NCBI GenBank assembly: GCA_034440635.1
Contig: JAOTON010000896.1
Location: 2,115,001 to 2,179,000, forward strand
DNA length: 64,000 nt
DNA from: Lepas anatifera
Lineage: Eukaryota; Arthropoda; Thecostraca; Lepadidae
Direction of reading: 5' to 3'
The notes under the pieces were generated by a model, which searched no databases, was not told the DNA's origin, and was given only the letters and a program-made list of their open reading frames with translations. Positions 1-12,029 of the stretch are shown piece by piece. The stretch's first letter is position 1. Each line of letters opens with the position of its first letter. The translations under genes were made by a program, and so were the position numbers.

Positions 1-338
1 TCGATATTGTGATATGTCCCCCGTTGCTGCTGATTACAACAGATTTTTTAACGCTTTAAACAAATTTAGTAAGACATCGAACAGGAAAAGCATACGTGGG
101 ATTTAGGAAGCCAGGTGTTTTTTTAATCTTGATCGATACTAGTTACTCTTTAGCATTACGGCGATAAACCATGAACTACGATGCTCGGCCTCTACGGTAG
201 AAAATTGTTCATCGCTAGCCCTCTTTAGGCATGACAAACGCTGAGCGATGTCTATGCATGGATTGCTACGATTGTATGGCTTCGCCAAGCCGTGCCCTCC
301 AGTGAGGACTGCAGAGACCAGATCACGCCTTATTCAGC
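1..338. other. no recognisable gene
   Basis: AT-rich DNA before the tRNA-like sequence. I see no supported gene, repeat or regulatory element. Confidence 0.5.
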
Positions 339-428
339 GGACCTGCCGGGACTCGAACCCGGGACCTTTGCCTTTGCAAGCGTATGCCTTTGCAAGCGGA
401 GCGGTCAGTGCCACTGACTCACCGGTCC
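339..428 (-). repeat. tRNA-like sequence / tRNA-derived SINE head
   Basis: On the minus strand the sequence has a good pol III A box (TGAGTCAGTGG) and a perfect B box (GGTTCGAGTCC). The T stem (CCGGG/CCCGG) pairs, and five outer acceptor pairs form (GGACC with GGTCC). It is about 90 nt, too long for a tRNA. The excess comes from a tandem copy of GCTTGCAAAGGC in the anticodon region, so the anticodon arm does not fold normally. This is either a tRNA pseudogene or the head of a tRNA-derived SINE. The body downstream (below 339) is not recognised. Confidence 0.6.
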
Positions 429-2570
429 CCGTTTCCATTAGTTGACTGCGCACCGTAATATGGTCGCTCATCAGCGGGGTGATTAATACTTGGTCAAAAC
501 GAGCATGGAGAGTAATGTCAGAGGCCCTGTGATGTACTGGTTAGCGCTGAAGCGGCATCCAAGTAGTCTGTTTGTGCATGAGACAGAGGCAGGGGAAGAG
601 AATGAGAGAGAGCGAGAGGAGGCGGAGCTAGATCATAGGAAAAAGGAGGAGAATGTTTAAAAAGCATCATCCATAGATACAGGCTTAAATTCAACCGAAT
701 AACTGTTGAAGACCAGCTTATTATGTCCAGATTTACTAAATCTACAATCTCAGTGATGTGCAGTATCATCGAGAATATACTGTAGGCTTCCTGAGCTAGC
801 ATTTGCTTTAGCGCACCGAGTGACGACCCGTATTTGATTGCATACATGCACCCCTGCTGAGTATGCCTTGTCGTTAATATTTGCCCTTTAATTTGCAATA
901 TGGCGTTACCCGGGAACTGCCTCTTGGGATGATACCTTTGATATTTAATAAGAATAACGCGAATTGTTCCCGGGACGGCCTTTAAAGTCTCCCCCTGTAA
1001 TATCCAACTTTGGCTGCTGGGGAGGGAGGCCTGGGCTTGGAGCTGTGATCTCATGCCGATCGCTGCTCGTTGCGTGCGTGATATGCAGACTCCTCCTTTA
1101 CATTCCTACTGGTCCTAAAGCTCCTCTGTGGTTTGGGTCGGCTTTGTGTAACGGTATCTTCAGCTGTCGTAGCTTTTACTCTGGTTGATGCAATTTAAGG
1201 TCGGTATGTAATATCTGCCAGCTATTCGGCCATATACTAGGAAGTTGTGCAATATTTGAGATTCGCCGCTTGATCTGGCAGCGAAGTTGCGGTGCAGGTC
1301 AAATATAGCAATAGAATGGCTCGCAGAAAGACGCCAGGCGAGAGCTTGCCGCGTCTAGTGACATTTATACCTTTGATGACCAAGTGTTGGGGTTACGGTG
1401 ATGCTGTTTTGGTCTCGGTGTATGATTGGGTCCCATCATAGTTCGCACGTGACAGTTTTGGCCGCATGCCGTCCACCAGCGGCTGCTATTTGTTACAACT
1501 ATACCCCATTGGATAGGGAGGCGCTTTCTTAGCCTGTGGCGCTTCAGCCGCTGATGTTCAACAGAGGTGGCAATCTTGGTTATTAGGTGTTGCTTGGTTC
1601 CCTTCCCTTGGTTTTCCCTTGGTTGCTTTTGTAAAAAAGGTAGGAATGATGCCATACACAAGGCATGCAGAATAGCAAGGCCATGGCCTAGTAAATACAA
1701 GGTATGTGTAGGAGCGTGTGAAACGGGATTTTTACCCGTGCCCAGGCGTTGAACCGCAATTTTGGGTCGCATCGGCCGAGAGGATCACTTGGAGAGGTGA
1801 AAACGGAAACCGCTTACAAACCGTGCAAATCTCACATGGGGTTTCGGATTTTTGGAGTTATACGAAATAACTTTTGTTTACTGTATATAAACTGGAACGT
1901 CCCGGTTGAAAGCACCATCATCCGTTCAAAGTTTCCCATTTCTTCACAATGTTACAATCCAGATTGTCGCAGTAAAAGTATAAATAATGGCAGTGACCTC
2001 AACCAAAGGCCGTATTACCCGTCTACCCGGCCTCGCCCTGCCTCTTCGTTTTCCGCGTCCCACCGCCCTCGTAGGCTGCTGGACCCGGGTTTGCAGTGGA
2101 GGATGGGGCACGCTATCGGCTGAAGCCGTGTGGTTTGTGCCAAACGTTGGTGTCTGCGGCGTCACCGTCACTTATTATTTCCTAGGGCAGGGGACATAGT
2201 CCGAACTGGCAAGCTTTGAAAGAAAAGGGGCCGTAGGAAGCGAAGTCTAGAGTAAACACACACTGGAGGGAGTTCTAAAGTGTCATCAGCCAATTTTCCG
2301 AGTTAGCCGGAAATCTTACGAAGCCACAAAAACGCATACTCTCCAAATGTCTCTTCATAGTTAGGGCATTTCCCAATAATTCCGGCACAGTTCAGACCTA
2401 TGACCTTATGTATTTGACCGTGAAATATTGATTTAGATCGATTGAAGTTGGGTATAATGTAGATCACCTTAGCCTCAAATAGTCCGTAACTGACGTTTTC
2501 CTAACCTACTTAGTTTTTGGAATTTTAAAGGTGCAGTTACTGTTGGACCCCCACTCCCGTGCGCGTTGAA
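429..2570. other. no recognisable gene
   Basis: Intergenic-type DNA with short open frames on both strands. None shows a domain, splice context or similarity I recognise. Confidence 0.4.
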
Positions 2571-2633
2571 GCCTGACCCCTCTCCAGTTTAGCCTGACCC
2601 CTTTTTAGTTTAGCCTGACCCCTCTCCAGTTTA
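2571..2633. repeat. 21-bp tandem repeat, 3 copies
   Basis: Three consecutive 21-bp units start GCCTGACCCC and end AGTTTA. Units 1 and 3 match each other; unit 2 has CTTTTTA in place of CTCTCCA. Confidence 0.9.
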
Positions 2634-4491
2634 GGTGTGAATGACTGATCTGGAAAGCGATACCAAATTAGTTCTTCAACACTAGTTTGGGGATTATTCG
2701 AGTAAAACGGCTAGAAAAGAACCAAATACTTAAGACCAGTTTCAAAATTTTTAGAGATCGCCATATATATATATAAAAACAAGTTCCATAAACCAGACTT
2801 CACCCTCGCTTGTGATTCCCATAGCGTCTTTGGACTCCTTGTTGTTCGCAGAAGTTTTAAACTCCCTACTCAACCTCAGTGGAATTTCGTCATATGCCTT
2901 GTTTCATAGACGGATAAGTGTCTTATTTATGAAGCGGCGAGTAGTTGGGAAGGGAATGCTGCGTTTCAGTGTACACCAGCACTTCAGGCTCGGTGTAAAT
3001 GACACGCACGTCCGCATGGTTATGTTAGCCGCTGAATTTTTTAAATCACCATCGGTTTACAACAGGCTTGCGTGACTGAGACGTTCGTAGCGTGCGCCAG
3101 ACTAGCCACGGCCGTCACCTCGGAGGGGAGGGGAGGGGGCAGGGGACACCCACGCCGTGTACCAGCGGCGCAGCAAGGAGAACCAGGAAACGGCAGCCGT
3201 GCCTACCTGAAGCGCCGTGAGGTGTGCCTTAGCCGATGTGTCTCCGACCTGGGTGTCTAACTGGTGACCTGCTGCCGGCCTCGGTGTGGAGTGGCTGAAG
3301 TGTCGTCCGTGCTGGTTGCGAGGCGCTGGCGGCGTGTGCGCGGCGTGGTGCCTTCGGAGAGCGGGAGGGTGCGCGGGCGGCACCGTTGTCATGCTAATCC
3401 ACCTCTGAATAAGGCTGATTGGGCGACGGAGGCCGTGAAGTCGGCTCCGCGGCTGCCATGGGGTCCCGGTGGTTGGCTGCGCCCGATGCACCTGGTCCTC
3501 AAGGGTCACTGTTAACTCACACAGAAAATACACCGGAAATGCCGCTGAGATTATTAACGTGTTCTCCCAGTTTGAAGTGTTTAAGTTATTATATTAGATG
3601 ATGGAACCGTAAGCTCTTAACAAGTAAGCGTTCGATGAATATAACCCGTCAGACGTAGCATAAATCGAACTGTCAGTGCTCAAAAGAACTAATTTCCGCA
3701 GCTCGCAGACTTCAAATGATGTCTCAAATAGCGCATAACATTGATCTAGTACCTCACAATTTCCGTTCCTTAAACAGCACGTCAGGCGTCATTATAATAG
3801 ACATTCAGATGTCGTCCTTTGAATAAGCGCATCATTGCTGCTGCTCATTTGTGGTAGGCCTTCCTAGATGTGAGGACCGTTCTATCAAATGATAATTGAG
3901 TGTAAATCCTGCATGCTGAAGCAGGTTGTAACAAATTATCCACACACTCTGTATCAGCATTGCCCCAATACTTCTATTGGAGGCTTAGGCCGCTATTTCC
4001 TGCACCAGGTCTGCATTTCAAATATTCTGCTGTGCTTGGAATCGCTAGTGAATCGTCGCCACCGACGTTCGTCTCCGATCGGTCACGTGCGGTGTCGACT
4101 CAATCACGGCGCTGCCAGACGGAACCATCGGCGCCCCCGAGAGGCGGCCGTGCTCTCTGATCAGAGATGTAGAGCAGCTGCGACCGAGAATCGATCCCGG
4201 TACCTTTGTCACGACACGAGTCCCAGGGGAGGCGGACGCGGATTGCGTTGTGGCTGAGTCCCATAGGACACCAGCAGTGTTTGATTGTGGCTCCGCTATG
4301 TAGAAAAGCTCGGCTGTGTTTCATTTCCTGCCCTCCGACGTTGTTCCGTTGCAGACTTGTTGGAAGGAGCGAAGAATACCCGCACTTGGTATTCCTAGAG
4401 AGAAGATGCTTCTTCTGTCACGCTGAATGTTCTTTGCTTGGGATGAAATAGGCTCATGCGTAAAGTGTGCCTGATATACTGTTTAGATTAG

Positions 4492-4492
<1 letters not shown>
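2634..4492. other. no recognisable gene; GC-rich patches
   Basis: About 3070-3520 and 4040-4260 are GC- and CpG-rich, which alone explains the open frames there. No domain is recognisable. A weak B-box-like string near 4180-4200 (minus) is not enough to call a tRNA or SINE. Confidence 0.4.

Positions 4493-4541
<49 letters not shown>
4493..4541. repeat. (TA)n microsatellite
   Basis: Uninterrupted TA dinucleotide run of about 24 units. Confidence 0.98.
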
Positions 4542-4544
<3 letters not shown>

Positions 4545-4573
4545 AGTAAACAACAAACTCAAATCCAATCCCG

Positions 4574-4668
4574 GCCACATCCGAAGTTTCCCCGACCTAT
4601 CTGGATCGCATCCGAAGTTGGCCCGACCAGCCTGGGCCTCATTCGAAATTTACCCAACCAATCCGGCT
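4574..4668. repeat. 31-bp tandem repeat, about 3 copies
   Basis: Three diverging units of about 31 bp. Each begins ATCCGAAG or ATTCGAAA, followed by a CCCGACC- or CCCAACC-like core. A fourth, more degraded unit may follow. Confidence 0.7.
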
Positions 4669-4805
4669 TATTCATTTGAAACCATTATCAGTTCGAATGC
4701 AATCTTTACCCGAAAGTTACGACCAATTGGTCAAAAATGGCAATTCAAAGCGATATCCAGATATGATTGACAAATGTTTAATGATCGGCGTCTTCGAATC
4801 ACGGA

Positions 4806-4870
4806 TGCAAAATGGAGCTAATACACTGATATTTCTGTTTTCAATAGCAGATTATTAGCTCCATTTTGCA
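4806..4870. repeat. perfect 18-bp inverted repeat (hairpin)
   Basis: TGCAAAATGGAGCTAATA (4806-4823) is the exact reverse complement of 4853-4870, with a 29-nt loop. Pairing does not extend outward. It could be a fold-back remnant or the ends of a tiny deleted element. Confidence 0.85.
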
Positions 4871-5096
4871 CCCAGGATTTCAGGAGACAGGTCATTAGAC
4901 ATCAACTTATAATCATGCTCATCGGCTCAGCACTGCGAAATCTATTAACTTTTGATATCCAGATATGTGTAATTACTAGTTTTTTTGTCACATTATGCGG
5001 TGTTCGGCCAGGTTAGCATGATAAGGTCCGCTCGGGGCGGGTAAATGCACCCATTTTTTCACGGAAGACGAGGTAAAAAAATGAATAGATTCTTCT

Positions 5097-5748
5097 AACA
5101 CGTCACCCTATCCTCCTTGCAAACCCTGCCATTCTTAGCCATATATCGAATTCTGATATGGTTTAATGTTTGCGCGGGATTTACACTTTTTGCCGAGATG
5201 TTAGAAAGAACTACACGGGAGGCTCGAGCAATTCAATCGTCCCATCTTTAATATTCGGCACTCTACCCCGAGTCACTGATATAATTACAGTTTGCAAGTC
5301 CAGGGGGGCGGATATTTGCAATACCGGCTCCGGCAATTAAAACATGATTTGCCAGACCTCGCGTCCTAATATAAATACCTGATGTGTGGAATTAAATATC
5401 AAGTTTATTCATATACAACGATTACCACACGTCAGGTATCTTTCCTTAATGGCTGAGCGGTCTGGTAAAATACTTTTCGAGGGTCGGGGCTGGTATTGCA
5501 CATGTCCGCCCTCCTGGACTTGCAAGCTGTAATCATTTAGGTGATTTAGGGTTGATTGCAAATGGTTAGCTACGGTAAAATTTAACCGATTAAGCCTCCC
5601 CTGTATATCTTTGTGATACCACGGCAAAAATTATTGACATCCTGCCAACATCAAAATATTGGAGGCTGGCAATTAAAACAACATCTGCAAACTTACAACG
5701 CCAAGCCAGAGTTAATGTTTAGCACCCGAAGATAGGGTGACGTGTGTG
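5097..5748. mobile_element. fold-back MITE-like element, about 650 bp
   Basis: The ends ACACGTCACCCTATC and GATAGGGTGACGTGT are exact inverted repeats. The interior is also an imperfect palindrome: about 5286-5332 pairs with 5485-5535, and the CCAGACC...TGTGTGG segment left of about 5400 pairs with its counterpart at about 5430-5470. The arms are about 290 bp around a short AT-rich centre near 5395-5430. There is no coding capacity. The structure fits a non-autonomous fold-back element; I cannot assign a superfamily or a target-site duplication. Confidence 0.75.
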
Positions 5749-6322
5749 AACCTATCTTTACCCTGGGCCGTGGAACTTGATTATTTTTTTACCACCAATC
5801 ACTCGGCCACCAAATTTACTTTGAAGTTGACTGGTTCTGTTTGAAGTTTTCTGGTTCAGTTGAAGTACTAAAACCCTGCATAAACTAAAAAGGAACTGGG
5901 GAAAAGGGTAGACAGGTTTGGGGGAGGGGAACATGGTTTTGCCCCGAGCATTTTCGTTGGGGTGCGAGTGGTGAATGACTTTTTTCCCTCCCTTCTCCCC
6001 CGGATCCGCCACTGCACATCACAAACGCCAAGCCATCAAAGCCAGTCAATTATCATGCCTTCCTCGGAAATTACCGCCCCTTTTCACCCGTAGTCGCACC
6101 CGAGCAGTGACTTTCTATGTGGAGCCTGGTGATTGTCCTGTTTTGCGTGGACTTGGTATATTATTTTTTATCTGCACACGATCACGAGCATGAATCATGC
6201 ATATCTTTCCAAGTCTAAGTCAGTGCTTAGCTCAAATGGTGCGTATATTTTGGTCAAGGTGCAGAATAAGGGTCACTGCGCTTTGTGGTTTTGTGTAGCT
6301 GAAGAATTTGTCTTCTTTGGGA
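5749..6322. other. no recognisable gene
   Basis: No supported coding, RNA or repeat feature. Around 5995-6010 there is a C-rich string ending GGATCCGCC. Similar strings recur near 8035, 9015, 44640 and 44905 and may be remnants of an unidentified dispersed repeat. Confidence 0.35.
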
Positions 6323-6324
6323 TG

Positions 6325-6388
<64 letters not shown>

Positions 6389-6491
6389 TGTTGGTGCATG
6401 CGGCGTGCGGCGTGCCTGCCTGCCTGCCTGCCTGCATGTCATTCGTGCGTGCGTGCGTGCGTGTGTGTGCGGGCGTGCGTGTGTGTGTGTT
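6323..6491. repeat. compound (TGCG)n/(TGCC)n/(TG)n microsatellite
   Basis: A long TGCG tetranucleotide run (about 6323-6390) is followed by a TGCC run (about 6411-6437) and a mixed TGCG/TG run to 6491. Open frames across it on both strands are repeat artefacts with cyclic Cys-Val-Arg-Ala or Thr-His-Ala-Arg translations. Confidence 0.97.
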
Positions 6492-8378
6492 TAATATGTG
6501 ATTTACATTTCTGGCACCCATGAAACAAATCCATTCCGTTACTAACGTAACCTGCCCATTTATCCGCGACAAAATATAACAACGGATGTTCTTCTGACGA
6601 CGATGTTTGCTGGTAATGGATCTCCCTTTTTCACACAACTCGCTGTCCACCTCCAAGAAAATATCGCAGTCCGTGGCGGATATTTGATAGCTTACATGCA
6701 TTCTGAGGGTGTTAAGGGCTCGCCACGTCGGCCCCAATGCGATATCCTCGGGCTTTATGAAGCTTGCCCAAGCGGCAGCGGTTCATATGGTGGTAATCTT
6801 TGATCCGTGCTGGTCGCACGGCTGAGTGAGTCACCGTCCTTCACTGCTTGCGAGCCTCCCCTGCTCTTCAATTCGCGCCCTCCCCCGGCTCTCCGGCGCG
6901 TTTTATACTTCAATTAGACCGAAGCTCTTCATATTGGAATAGCGACACTCGTACAGCAGGATTATAATAAAACGCACGTCGCCGAGATGAGATATTCCGC
7001 GGACGGGTGCGCGGACGCCGTAAAGTGGGAGCTGTCCCTCGGGGGTGTCCCCGGAGGAGAGCTGAGAGCTGGCGTCCCCCCGCGCCAGACGGCGCCCAGC
7101 CTGAAAGCTGGGCTGGGTCGGCACGCGCCGGAGAGGGGCTTCCCAGGCCAGACGCGCTCATTATCGATAGTCGAGGCTCAGACGATAAATGAAGTCACCG
7201 TTTCCCGCGACAGACACGCAGGCCAGGTGGCGACAGGCGCAGTGCTATTCTTCCGACAAAAGCACAACCATATGTTTCTGCCAACAAACCATAATCGTTT
7301 TACCGAAATCATGTTTCGACCTATTGTTTGAAAACTGGCCGCAGGTAGAACTGGCCGTGGCAACTTTATCGCGTTGCAAGCTTTTCCCATCGGTTTGCGA
7401 GGTGAACAAACCGTCAATTGCCGGAAGCCAGTGTGCCGAAGGCGGTGGTGGGGTCGGCGCGCCGTGCTGCCTGCAGCCCCGCCGGGACTGCGGCGCCGCA
7501 ATAACGCCTGCGGGCCCAGTGCCGAGCGCCAATATGTCGACCAGCGAACGCCACTGGTAAACACGCGGCTCCATTAAAATCGGTCGAATCTATACCAGCG
7601 GCGACAGCCAGAGTGGGTGGGGAGATGATCTGACGACCCGGGGTACCCGCCGGCGCAGCGCACGCGGCGCGAAAGTTTTCCGCCGTGAAAGATGAGAAGC
7701 TTTGTGGAGGGAGAGCAAGTCTGAAAGCAATTTCAGCCAGCTTTCACCTTATTGCGAGAATGGACATTGAATATAAAAGGCCGATAGTCTAATTGGTGCC
7801 TTTAAAGTGATTTTTTCGGTAGTTGCGTGGTAGTTAAGCAATAGTCAGTAGCAAAAATCACCAAATTATTCAGTTTCCGCCAACGGAGGAAAAATGTAAT
7901 CCTGCGATAAGGAAGCATGGCTGAATATCTCATCTCGCCCTAGGTGGAGGGGGGTGTTCTAGATGGATTAACACTTGCACGGCAATGCAAGTCCTATACA
8001 AAGTCTATTAGAAACAGGAGCGGATCCAGGAATTTCCCAAGGGAGAGGGGGCAAACTCTGACACGGCCTTTTCTGCCTCGACCTCCTCGAAGGGGGCCCG
8101 AAATATCGTAGGGGCCCAACCGTGCAAGGTATTTTTTAAAACGTAGGTGCACATAAAAGTATGTCGGTGAGCAACAAACACGTCAAACAACGTTTTTTCC
8201 GGATAAATATTCCAAGAACTCTTATATCTCACAAAACTACGAACTGTCCCTAGAATCCCAGAGGTCCGCTCAACATTGGATTGGATTTCCGCAAACCCAG
8301 GGACTGGCCAAATTTCGGCTAGAATCACTGATCGGAACCATCTCAGATCGCATACAATATGATGTAACCTATTTGAAT
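6492..8378. other. CpG-rich block, no recognisable gene
   Basis: About 6880-7680 is GC- and CpG-rich with overlapping open frames on both strands, and none gives a recognisable protein. About 7950-8060 resembles 17570-17680 (shared GGCAATGCAAGTCCTATA-like and GATCCAGG strings), suggesting an old dispersed repeat. A CpG island or promoter is possible but unproven. Confidence 0.35.
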
Positions 8379-8757
8379 GAACACGCGTATTGACGGGGGG
8401 GGTGGGTACCCACCCCCGGTTTTTTAAGACAGAACGAAAACGGTAGCGCGTAGCGCCTCCGTACTAAGCATACCTTTTCTCCGATCATTTTTCAACTTTT
8501 TCCAAAATTTTAAGGTTGGGCCATCTCTGGTCAGGTCACCAGTGCGGTTAAAGTGACCACATCTAAAAAAATTTCAAGATAACAAAGTCAGAATAGGGTT
8601 AATTTATCCCCTTGAAACTCAGATCACATAATAGGCCCAACGAGTTCTACAAAATATATTCTCGTATTGTTGATGTCGATAACCTAGGGTCAGATACAAG
8701 CCATAACCTCTCCACCTGAAATACATAGGAAAATGGTTTAAACTAAATAACTTAGGA
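8379..8757 (-). mobile_element. TTAA-element family, partial copy (right half)
   Basis: From the terminal AACACGCGTATTGACGGGGG inward, this tracks the right end of the element at 51193-52044 read in reverse. Shared landmarks include the palindromic GGGTACCC block, the GCGCGTAGCGCC motif, the TCAGGTCACCAGT stretch and the AAATACATRGG motif. Similarity ends near 8757, so the left half is missing. The expected TTAA is now TGAA. It is an old, truncated member. Confidence 0.85.
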
Positions 8758-9671
8758 GAATAAGGAGCCTGGTTTGGGCAGCAGTGGGCACTCGAGAGGA
8801 TTGTTAAGGGCCCGGTCGCGGGGCTCGTGGGACTTCCCTGGCAGGGACCCGAGAATATTTCTGGGGGTTAATGTTAGTGGCATTTGTAAGGCAACTTGCG
8901 GGGCTGGGGTACAGCCCCGCAGCCGCCGGGGGCCGGGCGGCTGCGGCGGGAGGCGTTTCTTTCCAGTGCTTCAGGTCGGCCCAAGGGGGTGGGCGATCGC
9001 CCCCCTCTCCCCCTTGGATCCGCCCCTGATGAGAGACCCAAAATCTAGGGGAATCTTGGTCCCAGCCCCCGCGATATCCAGCCATGTAAAGAAAACTACC
9101 AAAAAGAGTTTGTGGATTATTACGGGAGAAAAATCACAATCACAACCCTAGGAGTTGGTTAGGCACCAGATTAGGATAACATAACATCTTCATCGGAATG
9201 GGGTGTGGGTACAGGGAGTGTGCCTCACTTTTCATCTAAATAATTTCGAATGCCACTCAAATTGGGAATAGATCGAAAGAATGAAGTCAGCAGACACTGC
9301 GAAAGACAACAACGAGCCCAAATCCGATGTGTATTTATCTCAAGCGGGGACTGTTTCTTGCCAACTGCAGTTCAAACGGAATTTGACACCTCAGTGCAAT
9401 TCCAGGTAGTAGTAGTGGCTTTAGCGGGAATCTTTATGAAAAATTATGAACCTTGCCTTATTTGTGCTGAAAATGGCTAATAAGCCTAATAATATGTTTG
9501 ACTTGATTTTCATCTACCAGCGGTAAAACTTTCAAATTATGTGGCGTCAAATCAACGCCAGACTTGGAACCGCTTTGTGCCAGGTTGAACCTCTTTGGTT
9601 TCGGCTAGAAATGAATTCGAATACAACAGAAGCGTGTTTAGCAAAAAGAGGCTATTATACCTGTTTACAAA
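8758..9671. other. no recognisable gene
   Basis: Includes a GC-rich stretch (about 8780-9030) with local CCGCCGG/CCGGGCGG inverted repeats that ends in the C-rich GGATCCGCC string. No supported gene. Confidence 0.35.
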
Positions 9672-9840
9672 AATTTTGTCCAGCTCGGTGCAAGTTCGGC
9701 TTTTTGGAGTCGGAGCCTTACGAAAGTAATCAAAGGATTTGTCACGGAGACCCGACCCCACCATCCAAACGAGCCGATCTCGGAAGGAGGGCTTGACTTA
9801 GAAGCCAAATTTTAACGTCCCACAAAGCATAGGGACGGCC
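9672..9840 (-). repeat. SINE body fragment (family seen also at 44 and 60 kb)
   Basis: Aligns by eye with 43945-44103 and 60252-60420. Shared strings include TTGTCACGGAGACC, CCGACCCCACCA, TTAGAAGCCAAA and CCCACAAAGCA. The tRNA-like head visible at 44 kb is absent here. Confidence 0.75.
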
Positions 9841-12029
9841 ATTAGGTTTTATTAGGAACGGAAGGGATGCTCATAGGTTTTGGATGTTTTGCTTGATAGG
9901 TTAAAACGTATTTCACGTTTCAATCTAGTAATTAACGAAACTTATTCGCATTTGTAGTCACCAGTGCCGAGAGAATGTTTATCTCGGAGGTTTTAAAGAG
10001 GTCCAAACAAGATTTTTGGCAGCGCATCGGGCTTCAGCATTATGTCATGTCCCCAATTTCAATTCGTGCCATGTGGTCACGAGGGCAGATAAAGTTGGTG
10101 GGCGGTGAATTTTTCCTTTTTCTGCGCGACAGATAAGTTCGGGGGCAAATGCAATTTCGATCAAGTGGTTTCTCGTCATGGTCTAGACATGACTCTCAGT
10201 TCTAATACCATTATGAAGGTGCCACATTCCCATTTAAAGGTTGACTGGCCCAGAGATCAGAAATATGATGTATGTTCCCTAACGGAGACCAGTTTTTATC
10301 CCAATGGGAAACAAGCTAGCTTCGTTTCTTATCAAATGAAAAGGCATAGTTGCAATTTACGAGAGGAAATTGTTGTTGCGAATGCACAGAAAGTGTAGGG
10401 AATGCGTCAGGGTGTGATACCGCAGCATATTGAAAGGCTTACTTGGACCTCCATGGACGCCTGTCTCAGTTTTTAAAATATTCCACCTTCCGGATTTCGA
10501 GACTTGCCTCAGCTATGTTAGCAAGATGGAACTTTTTTCTGACCTCTCGAATGACATCACTTTTTTCGGTGGTAACGCTTGTACATACTTTATTGAATAT
10601 ATTGTTGGCACCTCGAGGTCAGTTTTGTCTCAGTTTTGAAGGTTTTCAATCTTTTGGTTCCTCAATATATTTCCAAACCATGTTGGTAAGAGCAGTTTTA
10701 TCGGTGGCTATCTCGGCAGTTGAGGTTGGCGTGTGGCGAATGCGGCTCGCTCGCCTTAGATTCTAGTTCTACCGTGCATTGACCATAATCATCAAGCTGA
10801 TTATTTTGTCAATGCGAGTGTCCGTAGTTAATACATCTCAAAAGAAGAAGATGCTCCCGGGCCATCAGAAGGCAAAAGTATTCACCTGTGTATAAACGTA
10901 TATGTTATAGAGTCAATGCGGAATCGGACATGGGATTTGTCCGGCTCCACCACTTTATTTCATGGATCTTTGCATTTTCCATGTAGAAATTTGTGTATGA
11001 AAACCAATTTTATTAAGTAGATAAAAACGTCAAGATGCACACAACGGCTGTTGCACAATTTGACGGGCGGATGAAAAATATCACTGCGTAAACCTGCGCC
11101 TAAAGTCGAGCCCGTTATCAAGTTTTGCTGATATCTGAGATGCATTATGACATCTGCCATGGTATGAGTCTGTTGTGTTTTAGGAGTCTGGTTATCCGTA
11201 TATGTTTAACCGGACTTCTCGAAGAGGCGCTTTAGGAATGGCGGAATGGTTACTTTATTGCATATATGCATACCTACATGTATGCATGCGGTTGGGGTAA
11301 TGATTTGCTTCTGCACTGTCTGAGACCACTCCTGCAGCATAATCGTCCGTCTTGATCCTTTTTGGATATATTGCCTCTGTGATGCTGACTACTTGTCACA
11401 TTTTTGTTGGACTTTACTTGTAACTTTGACTATTGTAACTTTGATTTTGTGGACGGCAGCCAAGTTCGGGGATTTCTGAGCGACGAGGAAGCTCATGTTT
11501 AGGACATTAACTCTGAAAATGTGCTCAAGAAGTGGTCTATAATTCTGTTTAAGCAAATAATGTGCTACCTCTTGCAAGCATCCACACTTTAACTGGAGGC
11601 GATTGCATCAATAATGGCTGAAATCATAATGATCGTGCATGCAGCCGTCAGGTTATAGTAGACTCTCTCTGGCTAGGAGCTTTCATCCACCATAATTGCC
11701 GAAACTTATCTGATGCTGTTGAAGTGATTTCTTTGAAAGGGCTTCGACTTATATCGGTCCGCTCTTTACGACGCTATCGCAACATCATTTACCGTTGTAA
11801 CCTCGTTGAGTATGCAGGATCACGCGCCGCGTATTTTTCGCTCGATTAATGCGCCATCTATAGATGGTCATAAATTGGCGACCCTGGAGCCAGACATGCA
11901 AAATAACTTCACCTCTCAGCTGCTAACCAGTGGGCGCTTAAGTCCGATTGCCGATCCGGCCCGGCAATTAAACCTCGCAATCCGGTTAATTATTCTCTGC
12001 TCCTAATTGGGGAGTCGGCTCAGAGCCAC
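9841..12029. other. no recognisable gene
   Basis: Open frames up to about 107 codons occur (for example 10105-10398 and 10443-10766). I recognise no family, signal or splice structure in them. Confidence 0.4.

Noticed and set aside
4160..4260. tRNA gene or SINE head on minus
   Set aside because: Only a weak B-box-like string; no convincing A box or cloverleaf pairing.
6254..6737. Open frames with cyclic Cys-Val-Arg-Ala or Ala-Arg-Thr-His repeats
   Set aside because: Direct translation of the TGCG microsatellite on both strands.
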